Shown: one piece after another, positions 1 through 13,591 of the stretch | How the letters are laid out: each line of letters starts with the position of its first letter | Numbering within the stretch: position 1 is the first letter of the stretch | Assembly (NCBI GenBank): GCA_026929865.2 | Contig: CM049400.1 | Span: 20,788,501 to 20,852,500 of the forward strand | Source of the DNA: Hyperoplus lanceolatus | Lineage: Eukaryota > Chordata > Actinopteri > Uranoscopiformes > Ammodytidae | Direction of reading: 5' to 3' | DNA length: 64,000 nt | Position numbers and translations under genes: made by a program | Notes under the pieces: generated by a model | Seen by the model: only the letters and a program-made list of their open reading frames with translations | Databases searched by the model: none | What the model was told of the DNA's origin: nothing

Positions 1-3000
1 ACCCACAGGCTCCATTGTTGGGCAGTTGGGTGGTAGAATGAAGGCATGGAGGGGAAGAGTGCAAAAAGACCAGAGAGTACATACGTCTCTCTGCTGGAGA
101 GCCACAGCTGCTCTATTGATGACAAGAAGCACGGAGAGGTTTTGGACTCTTCCACAGCAGCTGGTAACAGCTTCTTCAGCAGGTGGCTTGGCCTAATTAT
201 CAGGATAGAGATGCCAACAGCCTGTCACCTCCCCTCTCTCTTTCTCCCTCCCTTCCTCCACTTTTACGGGAACAGGAGAGAAACAGGCGCACAAAGTACG
301 GACGACTGTACAACATGGCCATGTTTGCCACCAATTAAAATTGAGCACTCATTGTGCTGCCTCCAGAGAGGGAAGTGAGAGGGAATCACTGGGGAAGGAC
401 AGATGCAGGAGGTGTTTCGAGGGGGGAAAAAAATTGCACGGAGAAGTAAAGGGCCAAAGCACCAGATGATAGGGTTGAAAATTGAATAAAGATATTCAGA
501 TGAATATTTGTTTTCTATATGCATCACAATATGTCAAGTATTGGCAAACACATTAAAATAATCAAAATTATGCAATGAGCCATGGTCTAATGTCTGAGGG
601 CAGACATTATGCAGAAATTATTTTTTTTCCTTTTTTTATTGTCCAAGTTCACAACATGTAGCAACAACCACAAAAATGAATAGCGTAAGTGAGTAACGTA
701 AGATACAATATGACAGGGTGTTGAAAAACATGTATCATCAACAGATCTAACCTTCTAACTTTTGCGCACCCTTATTTGAGCTTGATTAACACATCAGTGT
801 TGTGGGAAATTAACTGACACTTTTAAGCTCTTTGGTCTTACCTGAGAGGACTGTTGGTCTTGTTGAACTTCCAAAAAGCAGTCCATCTGTGACTAAATGG
901 TGGTGCTTCTTTTGCAGATGAACCACATTATTTAATTATCCCCGATGCCCACACAGCTATCAATACAAAACTGTGTTTTTAACAAAATATCTACCTAAAT
1001 AGCAGTTCGATTTGCAACTTGAGGTTTTCCGTATTGGTTATAAATCAAGCTGCATTGTGGCAGGAAAAACTTCAGCCATTATCGAATGGAAGGATTCATG
1101 GAGTGAAGCCATAGAGAAGTAGACCCACTTCTTGTTTACACTGTGAGCAAATAAAAGTGGACTGAATCAAACAATTAATTATAATTACTGCCCACCCTAT
1201 TAATCAGAGTCCATTTAATTAGGCACAGTAATCCCTCACTCTCCACCATCAGTGATATGCGGATTAAGTGCTGAACATGCTCCTGAGTAATCCTAGGAGC
1301 CCAGGGAGCAACCACTTACACACCACTCAATCAATGAGGCTTGGGATTGTGGTGAAGCGCAGCGTGAATCTCTTTTTCCTGAGGAAAGTCCTTGTCCAAG
1401 GTCAGGACTGGCAATACACTTACCTGATAGTTTTTCAGAATGAGGAGCAGTGAGGTGTACGTCAATTTGTAGACGGGACGACCCTGCGTCTACCTGCCTC
1501 TCTGTGATTTTTTTTATAACCTCCATGTTGTTTGAAGATCAAATTGACCGCTGCATCCTCCACAGCTGGAGCATATGTAGGGCTGAGCATCCAGAGAAAT
1601 AGTAAAAAAATAAAAATAAAAATAAATAACTAACAGCCAACCGTTTCTGTGGCAACGGCTTGCTGATGCTGCTGTGTTTATGATCCGTCTCCTCCCACCT
1701 CTTTTCCCCACGCTCCTCCCCCAGTGGACGACAAAAAAAAATCCCGTTTTTAATCAGCAGTGGCGGATCCTGACCCAGATTGCCTCCAGAATGGCTGCAT
1801 GGTGAGGTTTACTGAGGCCACGGGGATTCATGGTGGGAAAGGAAAAAGGGTCCATAAGCATGGTTTTGCCAAAAACAATAGGCAAAAATGCATAAGGATG
1901 CCACGTTGAACACCTTTCGGGCAGCCGAGCCTGGTCTCCACTGCTGCAGATGGTGACCTGGTAGAAAGAATTTAAAGACACCTGCTCGCTGCAATGGCAA
2001 GAAGCTTCGACATACGGTTCTGCAGGCTCTGGTGTAACCGCCTGAGGGTCTCATATCTGTTATCCATGTCCTGCAGAGGACTGACCTATTTACCAGCTTC
2101 CAGAATCACATTTTCTCTTTTACCTCGGTGCCCAGCTGAGGGATGAAAGGTCTATCAGGACAGAGAAGTTATCTTCCATCGTCATGGGAAAAATTATCTC
2201 ATATCATAGATATTTTATACCGGTCTGTTATTTTAGACTTAGATCAGACTGAAAAGTTACCCAACCTAGCAACAGGCTAAACTGGACGTCATGGAACAAA
2301 TACAGAGAAGAAAATTGTCTGTCAAATGTCAAGCTGCTGTTGTGTTTAAACTGTCAAAACAAAAACAAAATGGGGGATTAGCAGCCTTTGGATGTTTACG
2401 TCTGATCCAACCAGCCAGCCAGCCAGACATCCAAAAGACAGGCCCGTGCAGACCGTAGCAAAAACATGTACTGGCATAATCACGGTCATACTATCCCGAA
2501 AAAACACAGCTTGGAAGATTGACGGATCACAGATCACTTCAGACGAGCAGCAGATGTTTAACAGATAGCTTTGCACAGACGCCCCGCCCAGGTTCACAGC
2601 AAGTAAAAAAAAAACTTCCCCGTCGGCTCATGTCATCTGCAGACATCGCAGACAGCTACTGGACAATTCCAACTCGGACACAGTGGACAGATTTGCTCTT
2701 AATGATTCACAGCAAACTGGAAATGACTGTACTAGATTTAAGGAAGGAGAGCAGATTCAAAACAAGTAACTTTCTCTGCTCAGATTTATACAACTTTACT
2801 TTGAGGCAGTCCCTTATCGGTGACAGTGACTTCTATTTACCAAAACGGGTGCACTGTGACGTGTTGAGTCAGTGTCTGACTCCTTAACATGAAATTCAAA
2901 GTATTTTTGGATAATTACTGATTGGCTTTGAGAGAGCAGCAGCATGTTGTTTACCAGTTGTAAACAAGATTATCTCATCACTCTACCCTCTAGTTCCAGC

Positions 3001-4305
3001 CCGAGGTAACTGAGCGGGAGGAGTGGCTGCTGTGTCGGGCCTGCAGCAAATTACACAAGTGAACATCTCGGGGACATTCAGCTCGTAGCCTGGATGACTA
3101 TTACACATAGCGCGCAAAGTTCATTACAGCGATGCAGAAGAGCAGCGACAGGCTGATGAACGTTTACTGAGACACCATTTATCATCTTGAGATAAAACAT
3201 ACTGGTGTTGCTAGGCAAACTCAGCGTGCAGCTTATGGCAGGGATGGAAAAACCCATTTAGAATCTAATCCTTCAAGATGACATTAACATGCACTGAGTT
3301 TAAGTAGCTTATATAAACGCCCTGCTGCAGCAACTGTTTGGAGTCAGAGCATTTTAGCAGGAATGTTGACAACCCTCTCGAGGATCCCTCCAAGACCTTT
3401 GTCATCGAGACCACAGCAATCGGTTTTCGTAGCAAATGTGAAACTAAATCTATCCCTGTCGGGCTTAAGTGGACACAAAATTATATCATGTGTCATTAGA
3501 AATTTCCTGGAAAATGGAGGTTTGAAAAAAGACACAAGTAGTTGTGTTGAAAGACAGAGCCCAAGCCTAAAAAAGTAAAATTCTACATTTTGCTGCGCAT
3601 AAAATATAATGCTCTGTATTGAAATGACAGCTAAGTCGAGACACAATGTATACAAACTGTAGTTTGTAAAACAAAGTGCAAAACTTTAAAATTAGCATCT
3701 ACAGGTGCTATTATTAGCAGCTACACCATGCTTTTGGAGTTGTTTAATGTGCCACAGGTGACTGGCTGACTAGTTAGCCGAAGTGATGTTAGCCAAGCAT
3801 TGTTTACCGCAGGAAGTTTGTTTGTTAGCTCGTCCGGGAAGCCGAAAAAGAGGATTATTTTTTGTACAAAATAAGCAGATATTAGCTTAAACCCTTATGT
3901 GAGATATTCAAAATCCAATGGCTCTTTTCAGTCAACAACAGAACAGAGACATAGGCTACCGTTTCATGCAAATACAGTTTAAAATGAGCTTATTTGATTA
4001 TAACCTATTTGACTATGTAGATCAGAGAACTAACAAAATTCCAAATTACAAGATAGGGAGCAGCATCAATGCATCAATACAGCCAAAACGTTACTTACTC
4101 CCTTTAATTGGCCCTTGGAATGGTGTCAGTCAATCCACTCTTTGTTTTATTGATTTACGTGGTATTTTGTATAAACATTGATAGTTTCCACAGGAGGAAT
4201 CACACTTTCTGTGTTGATTGCAACTTTTCCACTGGCACGGTTGCAGATAAGAATTACTTTATTTCAATAGTTTGGTTTATGAAAAAATATCTGCAAAACA
4301 GAGCA

Positions 4306-4350
4306 CCCCAGTAGCTCAACTGGTAGAGTTCATACCAATGAGGCCAAGGC
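4306..4350 (+). repeat. tRNA-like scrap (SINE head remnant)
   Basis: The segment at 4311-4328, GTAGCTCAACTGGTAGAG, matches the A-box region of a tRNA promoter. No B box or tRNA fold follows, so it looks like a broken SINE head rather than a tRNA gene. Confidence 0.4.
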
Positions 4351-5754
4351 CAAAGCATCTTCTCCATCAGCACTTAAAAATCAGAACATATCTTATATTT
4401 ATCATGCAGCAAGCAATGTCCAGATCCAAATCTGTGTAATTTGAAATAATAAACATTAAAATTCATCCTTTCAGTATCCCCCATATATGTAATGCACTAC
4501 ATAATGTACATTATATTTTAATGAAGAAATCCCAGGCTGTATAAAAAAAAATGTTTTGAGCTGGCAGGGGAGGAGTTTGTGCTGTACGATATACAACGTC
4601 AGCTCTAGGGCCTCTTCTCTGTGTCGCCTGTACAGTATATTTATACAGCCAGGGGTCCTATGGGAAGAGCCAAAATTAGCAGTGGATAGTGAAAGGTCAG
4701 AGAGCAGTGGGAATAGAGATCCTGTTGACGCAATCTGTCCAATCATATTCATCTCCTTTGGGCAGAGACTAGTGCCTAACAGAGCAAAACAACACAATCC
4801 CATGAAAAAAACGTTGTTTGTTGGACTTTCCTTTTAAAAGTCGATTAAGATGATGGCGGTGATGACATTTCAAACAGTTTTTCTCCAGAACACTGAAGTA
4901 CTTTAATTTAAAAAAGAAAATGCATCACACACAGTAAAAGCTCCTTAAAAAAATATTATTTTTGAATAACGACTAAAGCTCTCTAAAGAGTCGCAGCATA
5001 TTTGTGTGTTTTACAGCTGTTTAAACAGCAGCGTACACAGTAACAACAGGCATCAGCCAAAGCCTCTGGAGGAGTTGTTTTTCACAGGCTTGTGTGGTAT
5101 GCATGTACGTCCCGGCCCGCTCAGACCCACCTCAAGGCTGGCTGGTTGGCATTCCTGCCTCACTCTGTAATTATGGCTGTTCTCCAGGCCTCTGGGCTCC
5201 GAACTCCCAGCACCATCACACTCTTTAAGGGTGTGAGTTGCCTTATGTCAATGGCAAACCCTTTTCACCTGGCTATTTAACTCTGGCTCTAATTTTAAGA
5301 ATAACACATCAATCGAGAGAAATGTGCACTGGCTAACAGCGGTCGGGAAACAAGTTGGAACGAGGCTTCAGTGACACATGGCGGCATGAATCATGAATCA
5401 AAGTAAATCACAATCATTTCCCACTTCCGTTTAACTTGAAATCATCAGATAATCATAAAAGAGAATTAAAGAGTAACAGCAAAGTTCCAACACTTAAAAG
5501 TTGTGAAGAATCTGTATGCCAAACAGCACATACTGTACATACACACTTGTAATCCCACGGTTTGGAAATGAGAGACTAGTATCAGCAGAAAGAGACAGGC
5601 GTCAGGTTTAGGTTTCTGGTCTCAGCTAGGAAAGGTGTTTCCCCCTCAAAGCCTCTGCAATACATGTCCGCTGAGTCAAAATAACAAGAGAGAGATGATG
5701 GATTGTTATTCACATTTCTCTTTTTTTTGTTTTGTTTTTGATGAACATCTTTGG

Positions 5755-5805
5755 GAAATTGTTCACCTTTATTGGATAGTACAGTATGAAGCACATAATT
5801 GAAAT

Positions 5806-5844
<39 letters not shown>

Positions 5845-5950
5845 CGACATGCAATAAACGGCCCGGGGAAGGAGTCGAAACCGGGTCTGCAGCGACAAGG
5901 ACTTATACCTTAATGGTATGCGCTCTACCGGTGAGCCACCGGCGCCCCAT
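5755..5950 (-). mobile_element. tRNA-derived SINE-like element
   Basis: On the minus strand an A-box-like TGGCTCACCGGTAGAGCG (5938-5921) is followed by a B-box-like GGTTTCGACTCC (5882-5871). The body then runs through a GA microsatellite to a tail around CACCTTTATTGGA. The same body and tail recur at 7645-7810, which shows a dispersed family. No target duplication was clear. Confidence 0.65.
5811..5841. repeat. GA microsatellite
   Basis: About 15 uninterrupted GA units inside the SINE-like element. It creates the spurious serine-leucine frame on the other strand. Confidence 0.95.
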
Positions 5951-6879
5951 TCACATTCATGTTGAATAAATCATACAATAAGGCTTACATTAATCTTTTT
6001 TTTAAATAAGGTAATATTGCGATGTATAATGAGGCAGGGCCAAAGCTAACAGAACATGTTCAAAACCTGCAGGAAATGTTATGTTTGGCATACAACACTC
6101 CACATCATACGCTGCTATTCTGTCGCAGCTGTAAGAATGCAAACTTGTTGACATAAACTGATGAATAATCCAAATGCATTATCGGTACGTGAAAGGAAAT
6201 CTCACAGAAATTCACACAATCTACTCCATTCATGCAGCATGGAGCACATGACACGCCTGCAGGAGAAGGATTAGGACGATCAGCTGAGCGCGACTCAATA
6301 CCACATTGTTCCTCGCTGCTCACCGCTTGTTTTTCCTCCGGCTATCCTCGCAGCTTATCAGAGAAGGACAGAACCATACACCCACCCCCCCAAACCTACC
6401 CCACCTCCCTTAACCTTGGCCAACTTCAATCACTTGTGGCCCACTTCCCACCCCTGGGACCTTTTCAGACTCTTTATTGTTTCAAAACAAAAACACTTGT
6501 GTAAAAACACACAGCAAGCGACGAACGGCACTTAAGAAAGTCAGCTTTGGGCTTGAGATTACAGAGCACACTGCTGCCTTTGTTCATGGGTCACATCTGT
6601 ATCTGTAGGCAGCCACACAGCAGAATGTGTGCCAGCCCGAACTCATCCTCCATTCAGGCCCTCATTGTCTCTGCTCCGCACCGATAACAAACAAAACACA
6701 CTACGCAGACACATCTCATCTACTCCATCAAAGGCATATGTGGCAGTCTGGACAACAACAGGCAGGTCTACGTCAAAACAAGAAAAGATACTACTACATA
6801 AATCTTGTGGCTGTGGTTCGCAGGGGGGATTTCTCTCATTTTTGGACCATTTCAGGTTGAAGCATTTGAAAAGTTAAAC

Positions 6880-7030
6880 TTTAAAAGGAATAGTTTGACA
6901 TTTTTGGTAGGACGCTTATTCGCTTTCTTGCAAAAATGTAGATGAAGATAAAAACTAGTCTCATGTCTGTACAGTAAATGTGGAGCCAGTTAGCTTAGCT
7001 TAGCATAAAAATTGCATGTGGCTAGAAATA
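6880..7030. repeat. Dispersed fish repeat (AGCTTAGCTTAGCATAAA type)
   Basis: Contains AGGAATAGTTTGACATTTT, CGCTTATTCGCTTTCTTGC and GTTAGCTTAGCTTAGCATAA. Related pieces occur at 15880-15965, 59270-59370 and 60945-60999 in this window, so it belongs to a dispersed family, probably a non-autonomous DNA element. Confidence 0.55.
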
Positions 7031-7644
7031 GGTTTATTAGCACAGTAACGTATCTCACCAGTCAATATCTGCAAGTGATTCACAGAAAAAAAGCCACAGA
7101 AGTGAAAATCCTCCATGACTTAATGAGCGGCAAATTATGAAACATACCTTCTGTATACCGAAAAAGCTAAATATACATCTCACAGCAAATACATATCCCT
7201 GAACAGCCATAGGATATTCAGAACTTTGCACGGAAAGCACTTTGAATGCACCTTTAAACCTCAAAGAGCCACATCAGCAACATCTCTCCTTTGAGAGGGG
7301 ATTGAGCCAAGCGGAGACATTTAACCCGTATCTGTCCTCCTCGCCACGGAATTAAGCTGTAATGGAGATTAAAAAGCTCCAAGAAAACTGCTCACCTGGC
7401 ACTCACGTGAACAGGCCTGAGGCTGGAAAAAAGGGAGATGGTGTGCAGCAGAAGAGCATAGGTACTGTGTGTTGACTACACATGTGCAAACATTGCACCT
7501 GATCCCACTTAAGAACATGTTGGCCTTTTTATTGACTTTTTGCACTGTTCATCTTTTAGTTGCCTTGAGAAATCAGTGTGTTGCAGCAAATACATTTGTC
7601 ATTTCCAATGTGACGATAATCATCTGTTTTTCTTTTTTTGTTGT

Positions 7645-7810
7645 GTTTTCACCTTTATTGGACAGTATTAAGCACAGAGTTGAAATGGGGAGAGAGATAG
7701 GGGGGAAAGACATGCAGTAAACAATCTGGGCCGAAGTGTTTCCGGGGTCCACTGTGACAAGGACTTTTACCTTAATGGTGCACTCTACGCTCTACTGGTG
7801 AACCTGCGGA
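7645..7810 (-). mobile_element. Second copy of the tRNA-derived SINE-like element, degenerate
   Basis: Shares with 5755-5950 the CACCTTTATTGGACAGTA tail, the purine-rich middle, the GACATGCAGTAAAC segment and a damaged tRNA-like head near 7785-7806. The B box has decayed. It lies about 115 bp from slco3a1 exon 2. Confidence 0.55.
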
Positions 7811-7925
7811 ACATTTCATTTTAAAACCTCCCCTCAATGGTGGCATATAGACCTTTGATTTCTACCGTTTATCTCCAACAGCTCATACTCAATCTCCAAC
7901 ACACAGTTGTATACCTATGGCTCAC

Positions 7926-8382
7926 CTATGTAGAGTGATGAGTCTTTCTTCTTCACGTGATCATCGATATAGGAGACCCCCAGGGGCTGCACCGGTGTGG
8001 CTCCGATCCCCAGCAAGACCTGGGCACCGATGAGCAGCAGGTACATCATGTTGGTGTTGGCCCTGTTGGCGCATATCACGTCCTCAGCATCCTGAGTGTC
8101 CCTGCTGCTGGTGTTGGAGCAAACATCCCTACCCACGTCAGTCCTCCACGTTTCCCCTATCTCATACTGGTTGGTTAGAAACTCCGGCAAGGCCGAAAGG
8201 AGCGCACCGAGCGCCATCACGATGCCCCCGCAGCCAATCAGACGGGGCCGATGTGCTTTGGCTCCGAAGTAGCTGACGAACAGGATCAGTGCCAGGTTGC
8301 CTATCTCAAAGCTGCTGGCAATCACTCCAACGTCAGCACTTTGCAGGTTGAAGCGCCGCTCCAGGGTGGTCAGCACGCTCAC
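7926..8382 (-). CDS. slco3a1: SLCO3A1-type transporter, coding exon 2
   Basis: Second coding exon of a solute carrier organic anion transporter (OATP, family 3A), a multi-pass plasma-membrane carrier of amphipathic anions such as prostaglandins and thyroid hormone. The 457-bp frame encodes residues 54-205. It matches the SLCO3A1 N-terminal region as I know it: VSVLTTLERRFNL at the start, a membrane segment near residues 70-93, another near 101-122, an extracellular loop with an N-glycosylation sequon at Asn143, and a segment from about 165 ending in GATPVQPLGVSYIDDHV. A CAG acceptor precedes the exon at 8383-8385 and a GTGAGC donor follows at 7925-7920, so it ends in phase 1. The OATP signature with its paired tryptophans belongs to later exons, which lie beyond the left edge. 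Only the Asn143 loop differs much from the mammalian protein. Whether this is an a or b fish paralogue cannot be told here. Confidence 0.96.
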
Positions 8383-11300
8383 CTGGAAACAACAGTTAAC
8401 AAACAAATGTAAACACGGTCAAGGTAAGGATGCTGTATGAAGCAAAAATACAATACTAAGGACTAGATCATGTAAACTGAAAAAGAAAATTCATCATATG
8501 ATTTATCAATGTAAAATATTATAAGCATTTTAGCTCTGTTTACACCTCCTAGCATAAACATTTACTTTGTGGATAACACACTAATGGCAGGTTCAAATCA
8601 AGCCCCAACCTCAGCGATTTTTACCGGCATCCAATAAGGAAGTGACCTACAACTGTAGTAACCAGAAAGTGCCACTGGGGGTGGCGCCAAGACGAGCAGT
8701 TTTTCTTTAACTCACTTGTTAGATAGGCCGTTTTCAGTCTTATTAAACCTATTTACAGCCTGGGCCACAAAACCATTTTAGTCTGTATGTTTAGGTCATA
8801 TCTCCATGACAACACTGAGGGGGGTGAATTTTTTTGGCTCACGCTAGTTTTCATTCTTTTGGAGGTTAAAATGTATTGGCACAATCTCTTGAGTGACAGC
8901 TCTCCGCCCGTTGTCCCTCACTTTGCCTCGGAGGTATACGTCAGCTATCTCCCTCCCCCCGACGTGACGTCGATTCCCCTTTTCGGCAAGAGGAGTGAGG
9001 CGGAGTAAAAATCTCACAAGATGGCGACGCGCACAAACCAGGATTATTGGATGCCGTGTGAATAACTGAGGTCAGCCCGGATGCTACACCATATTATTTA
9101 CTATCTATGGTTCAAATGCATACAGATCAGAACACACTGAGATCTGAGCATGATCAGTTCAGACAGTTCGCATCTCCAGGTGGTCTGGCTGGCATTGTGA
9201 TCAGATCTCAGCTGAAAAGTGTAAAGGTCACCTAAGTCTGTCTCTTCCTGCTAGCAGGCCCCTTGCAAAGCTATCAGCAGCATCGGCTATAGGAATTCAC
9301 TCCTGAAGTAGATTTTAAAATGATTGCCGGCGCCCATCCACAGCCTGTGACCAGACATGCAGATCACATATTAATAACAGGTGTAATGGGGAGCAAATTT
9401 TAGATTATTTTGGACATGCCGCGGGGGAAATTGTGCGTATTTTCGACATTAGTCAGGCTCTTTTAAACTGTGACTTTCCATGGAATATACTGAATAGCAG
9501 GCTGTTCATATGTTCCACACTTTGGCTCCTCCCTGGAAATAGGCCTCTGTTTTTGATTAGCCTGGCATAGAAACATTTACTTCCATGCCTTTGGTGAGAA
9601 CGGCTCATCACAAGATTCTCTCTTCTCACCAGCTGTCACCAAACTTCCCGCTGAAGCAAACACAAGGTCTGCGTCTGTTAACCATCAGTGGTCTGAGATT
9701 AAACAGTCTATGACCATAACATATTGATTGTCAAAAAGTGAGTACATGAATTTGTTTGACGAGTTTGTCGTGATATCTCAAAGCAAAGACTTAACAATGA
9801 CTCTGTTGTGAAGCAGAGAGAGGGTGTATTTGCGTGTGATATGTGGGAACAGTCTTTCTGTACCATGTGAACCAGAGCATCGCATTTAAACAGTTATTCA
9901 AGCTATTTTCAGATCTGTCCCAAACTGAATCACATTTTTCCATTCCCCAGCTGGCTCCGTTTGATGGAGCTCTTAAGGGAAAAAAAGGATACTGCCAACA
10001 CAAACATCCCTTGATAAAAAAGTGACTACATTTTGCTGTTGGGAAATGTTTCTATCAAATGTGCAATTATGCCAATTTCATGCTCATAGATTTGGTTCTG
10101 GTTTTGTAAAATCAAGGAAAAAGTTAGGTAGAGTTCTTAGGGGTCAAATAAATCAGTGACGGATTCAGAAGTGACAGCAGGTTGTATTTGCAGCTGCTCC
10201 TTCACAACAGTTCAAAGCGAGGGGAGGATGATTCTTGGGAGCGGCTTGTGCTGGAGTCCAGTAGTGAAGTTCAGTGGATAGGAAACTTCAGAATGAGTCA
10301 TTATGTCCCTGCCCCTTGGGCGGCTCTTTCTCACAAATGTGAACACTCTGGATGCCTGGCTGGCTACACCCGGCTGGGATCTGATCACATAGTCGTCTCA
10401 TCCAGTTCTAAGAATCGATGGCAGTCCCAAACAAGCTGCTGACACCATAGCTTTAGCTCAGCGCAGGCAAAAAACACTGCGACAAAGAGTAGCAGCCATC
10501 ACATCTCTTATGTGAGGCCTGAGTGACTGACGGCTCCCCACTTGCAGCTGAGCCGCGTAAACACTCTGGATGAGTAAAGCCTTCGTCTCCAGGTTCAACA
10601 TGTTCTTCCACTCTGGCTTAAACCGCCATCCTTCCAGGAGGATTAAATCATATAGGAAAAATTAAATGGCTTGCACACTGGCCTGTGGTCACAGCCACAT
10701 CATTTTCTCAAACTATGGAAATGTTTATTCTGTTGCATGGCAACAAAACAAACCTTGTCATGTTGTGTGACAGCCTATCAACCAACAGAAGAACAAGTCT
10801 AATGTGAGGAATCCCAACTTCCACTAGACTTTCCTTCACGTTGCCATGACCGAGTCTGTATTATCAGCACATAAGCACATAAAGATTTAGTACTGACGTG
10901 CAAGTGCTGAATTGAAGTTATAGAGGCTGTTAATAACAGAGGCCTCGTATATTTAGGGTTATTTCCACTCAGTTTTATGAGGTGTAATGGTGCTAAAGGT
11001 ACTGCTTCGAATTGGATATTTTTAGAGTTGTTTCATTGATGTCTATATTAATTAAGTGTTTACTTTATCTTTATCTTCTCTCCATATTTGTGTGCACATG
11101 CACAAAACTTACATTTCAACTAGTTTATTGTGTTTGCATTGAAAAATGCCTCACACACAGCATGGTAGTTTTTGTAAATTTTTAATAGGTTGCGTTTTTT
11201 TAAATGTATCCTTAACAAACTTCAAACTTGTATAAAACACAGAGATAAAATTGGGCTGTATATAAAACTGACTTGAATTTTTGTCTGCGTATTAAATGTA

Positions 11301-13432
11301 AATAAACTATATAATTGTAATTAATGAATGCATCATTTTGCCAAATAAGTCAAATCTGGACAAAACATGTGTTGAAACATAACTATTGATACCGTGTTTG
11401 ATATATTCTCAAAATGATAACAATGCTCAGTTAAATTAAAGCTTCTCCCTTCCTTGCAACACTGAGTTGATTCAGTGCGATGGCAGTTTGACAGGTTTGC
11501 TCAGCTGAGACCAACACAGTTCAGGTTCAGGTGTTAGTTGCATTTTGCAGCTCGCACTTTGAAGTGTCAGATGTGATTTCTTATCAGGGAGGCGTTACTA
11601 TGATCAACAGAGCTCAGACCCTCGAGTACTGCAAATATATGTATGAACTTACACGATTACAATCTGGTGGAAATTCTGCAGAAAAGCAGAAGAGTCAGGC
11701 AACACCAACCACAGGATGCTTGAATGAACGTCCTCTTTTGGTACATTTTCAGAGTCCTCTGCTGAATCGATCTGTTTATTTATCAATTAATTGATAGCCA
11801 GAGTAAATGTTTCACAATGTCTCAGGTTGCAGCTTCTCAAGTGGGATGATTTGCTGTCTGTAGTTGTTTATCATAGTAACATGAATACCTATACTGGTCA
11901 GACATTTAACAAAGAGTCCCCTTGAGCTCTTGGCACGTTTTGACTATTGTTTTTACATTTATAGAGTAAAAACTATTAATTGAAATCTGTACTTCTGTGT
12001 TATCTGTGCTGGTTGACTGCCCTCATGTGCAGTTATGCTGCTTAACCAGGACAACAGACATGTAGCCAATGTGTCTTGCGTTATAAGCGGCTCACAGGGA
12101 GGGACCATGATAGTTTGAGTTTAGTCCCTTCGCTGCCAGCAAACACTCTTAAGCCCCATCATCCAATCAGAGATACTCGCAGCAGCAGCTCACATAGGTC
12201 GACACCAGTTCAACATAATATTGTCAGTCAACGCAGTACCTATTGTCCTCCTGCCCTTGTCAATGTGTTGTGTTCAGGGACGATGAGAGACACTGAAAGC
12301 CTCATGTGTTTTTGTAAGCGAGTGAATCCGAGCGTCACCTGAAGCTGCAGGTTCATTGTTCATACTGTTTGAACAGGTGTCACAATAGGAAAAAGCAGAA
12401 CAACCGTACTAATGCCTGTTTCATCACACACAGTAAAGAGGAAGAATAGCCCCGTCACCCTAACTGACTGTCACCGCTCCCAGTGGCTGCGGGATGCTTG
12501 ATGCTCAGCAGGTCCACTTACGGAGAAGATAAGATGTTCCACTCCTAATATGGCCAAGGCATTCAGGGGGGGTTTTCGGTTTATGGATGGATTTGCGTGT
12601 GAGCCAAGGAGATGGGTTGGGATTCTCTTAATAAATGCTTCCAACGCTGAAAACTAAACAGCTCTCTCCCACAAAGTCTATATTAGATTGTCTATGCAAG
12701 TTGAGTTTTTTCCGAGTTTTGATGCTTCGGTTTGCAACCGCGTCCCAGAAATACACATTTAGTAAAAGGTTTTTAGAAGAAGAGAGGAAAAAGTTAAACC
12801 TGTCTAGTGATATTGGTGAGGATCTGTCACCGGTGTGAGTAATAGTAAAAGTGAAAGGATGAGTATACTAACACAACAGAAAATAGGCTACAACTGAATT
12901 TTTGGGAGTCCTTGACCTTGAATGACATTTTGGTTGCAAAATGTCATTCATTTGCTGCATTCTTGAACATAAAAGGACATGTTATTATTAATGATGAGCA
13001 GATCTTAAGGGCTGGCCTACTCTTCTTTGGTATCAGCTGCAGGGTCGATTCGACCTTTGATAGGCTACATCAAGATCAAAAGATACCCTTAATTTGACAG
13101 AGGCACACCAGCTGCAAAAAGTACAACAAACAAGCAGCTAGATGAGCAGCATGAACGCTGCCCTAGCTGCAGGTAGTAACGCACTACTTTGCTGTGTGTA
13201 GAAGAAGAGGCTTCTCTTTGCCCTGTCACTGATCTGCTGGGTGTCTTTCAGTCCACAACAGCGTGCAGAGCAGCGCATCCTAGACCCGTCCACGACAAGA
13301 TTCTCAGCATGTGACATTGGCTATAGGCTACAGAAGCCGGGCACCAGTCATGGACCTAATCAAAGAGGTAACAGTTCACAGTTCAGCCTACAATACGGGC
13401 CATGCATGAGCTAGGGGTTGTGTTGCACTCAC
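8383..13432 (-). other. slco3a1: slco3a1 intron 1
   Basis: About 5.05 kb between coding exons 1 and 2, with a GTGAGT donor on the exon 1 side and a CAG acceptor on the exon 2 side. It carries the inverted-repeat element at 8625-9056. The rest, 9070-13430, is plain AT-rich sequence in which I recognise no gene or named repeat. Confidence 0.88.
8625..9056. mobile_element. 432-bp terminal-inverted-repeat element
   Basis: CGGCATCCAATAA at 8625-8637 is repeated in inverted orientation at 9044-9056. Weaker pairing extends outward to CCTCAG near 8609 and CTGAG near 9066. The interior has no coding frame of interest. A short non-autonomous DNA element (MITE) is the likeliest reading; no clean target duplication was found. 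Confidence 0.5.
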
Positions 13433-13591
13433 CAGGTATGCTCCGACGGTCCCCTGTGCCAACATGAGAGCGCATTCCGATATCAGGAATATCTTGATAT
13501 TTGAGAAGCAAGAGGAGTTTTTGCGGAGGCCACCCCCCTCCAGCATGTCCCCGGCGCTCTGGTCCGAGTCCCTGTGCTTCTTCACCTGCAT
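13433..13591 (-). CDS. slco3a1: SLCO3A1-type transporter, coding exon 1 with start codon
   Basis: First coding exon, 53 codons, beginning MQVKKHRDSD. The first 27 or so residues form a charged cytoplasmic tail. Then comes CFSNIKIF and the first membrane segment ISECALMLAQGTVGAYL, which is near-identical to SLCO3A1. The reading frame ends on a full codon (phase 0) at a GTGAGT donor, 13432-13427, and joins directly to exon 2, whose first codon is Val. The start was chosen because it is the first ATG of the frame, follows a purine-rich context (G at -3), and gives a tail that starts MQ-KK as in the mammalian protein. The tail is a little shorter than the mammalian one and lacks its long lysine run. 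Intron 1 is about 5.05 kb. Confidence 0.94.

Larger units (their letters stand above)
1..7925 (-). other. slco3a1: slco3a1 intron 2 (partial)
   Basis: Non-coding sequence between exon 2 and the next exon, which is not in the window. I looked for the following SLCO3A1 exon, whose product would begin near ILFTMLVFG, and none of the frames here contains it. The stretch holds a tRNA-like scrap near 4311, SINE-like remnants at 5755-5950 and 7645-7810, and a common fish repeat at 6880-7030. I see nothing specific in 1-4300. Confidence 0.85.

Noticed and set aside
5871-5940. Functional tRNA gene on the minus strand
   Set aside because: A- and B-box-like segments are present, but the sequence continues into a SINE body with a second copy nearby, and a proper tRNA fold is not evident.
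1-7925. Further slco3a1 exons in the left 8 kb
   Set aside because: None of the frames encodes the next SLCO3A1 segment; the following exon must lie outside the window.
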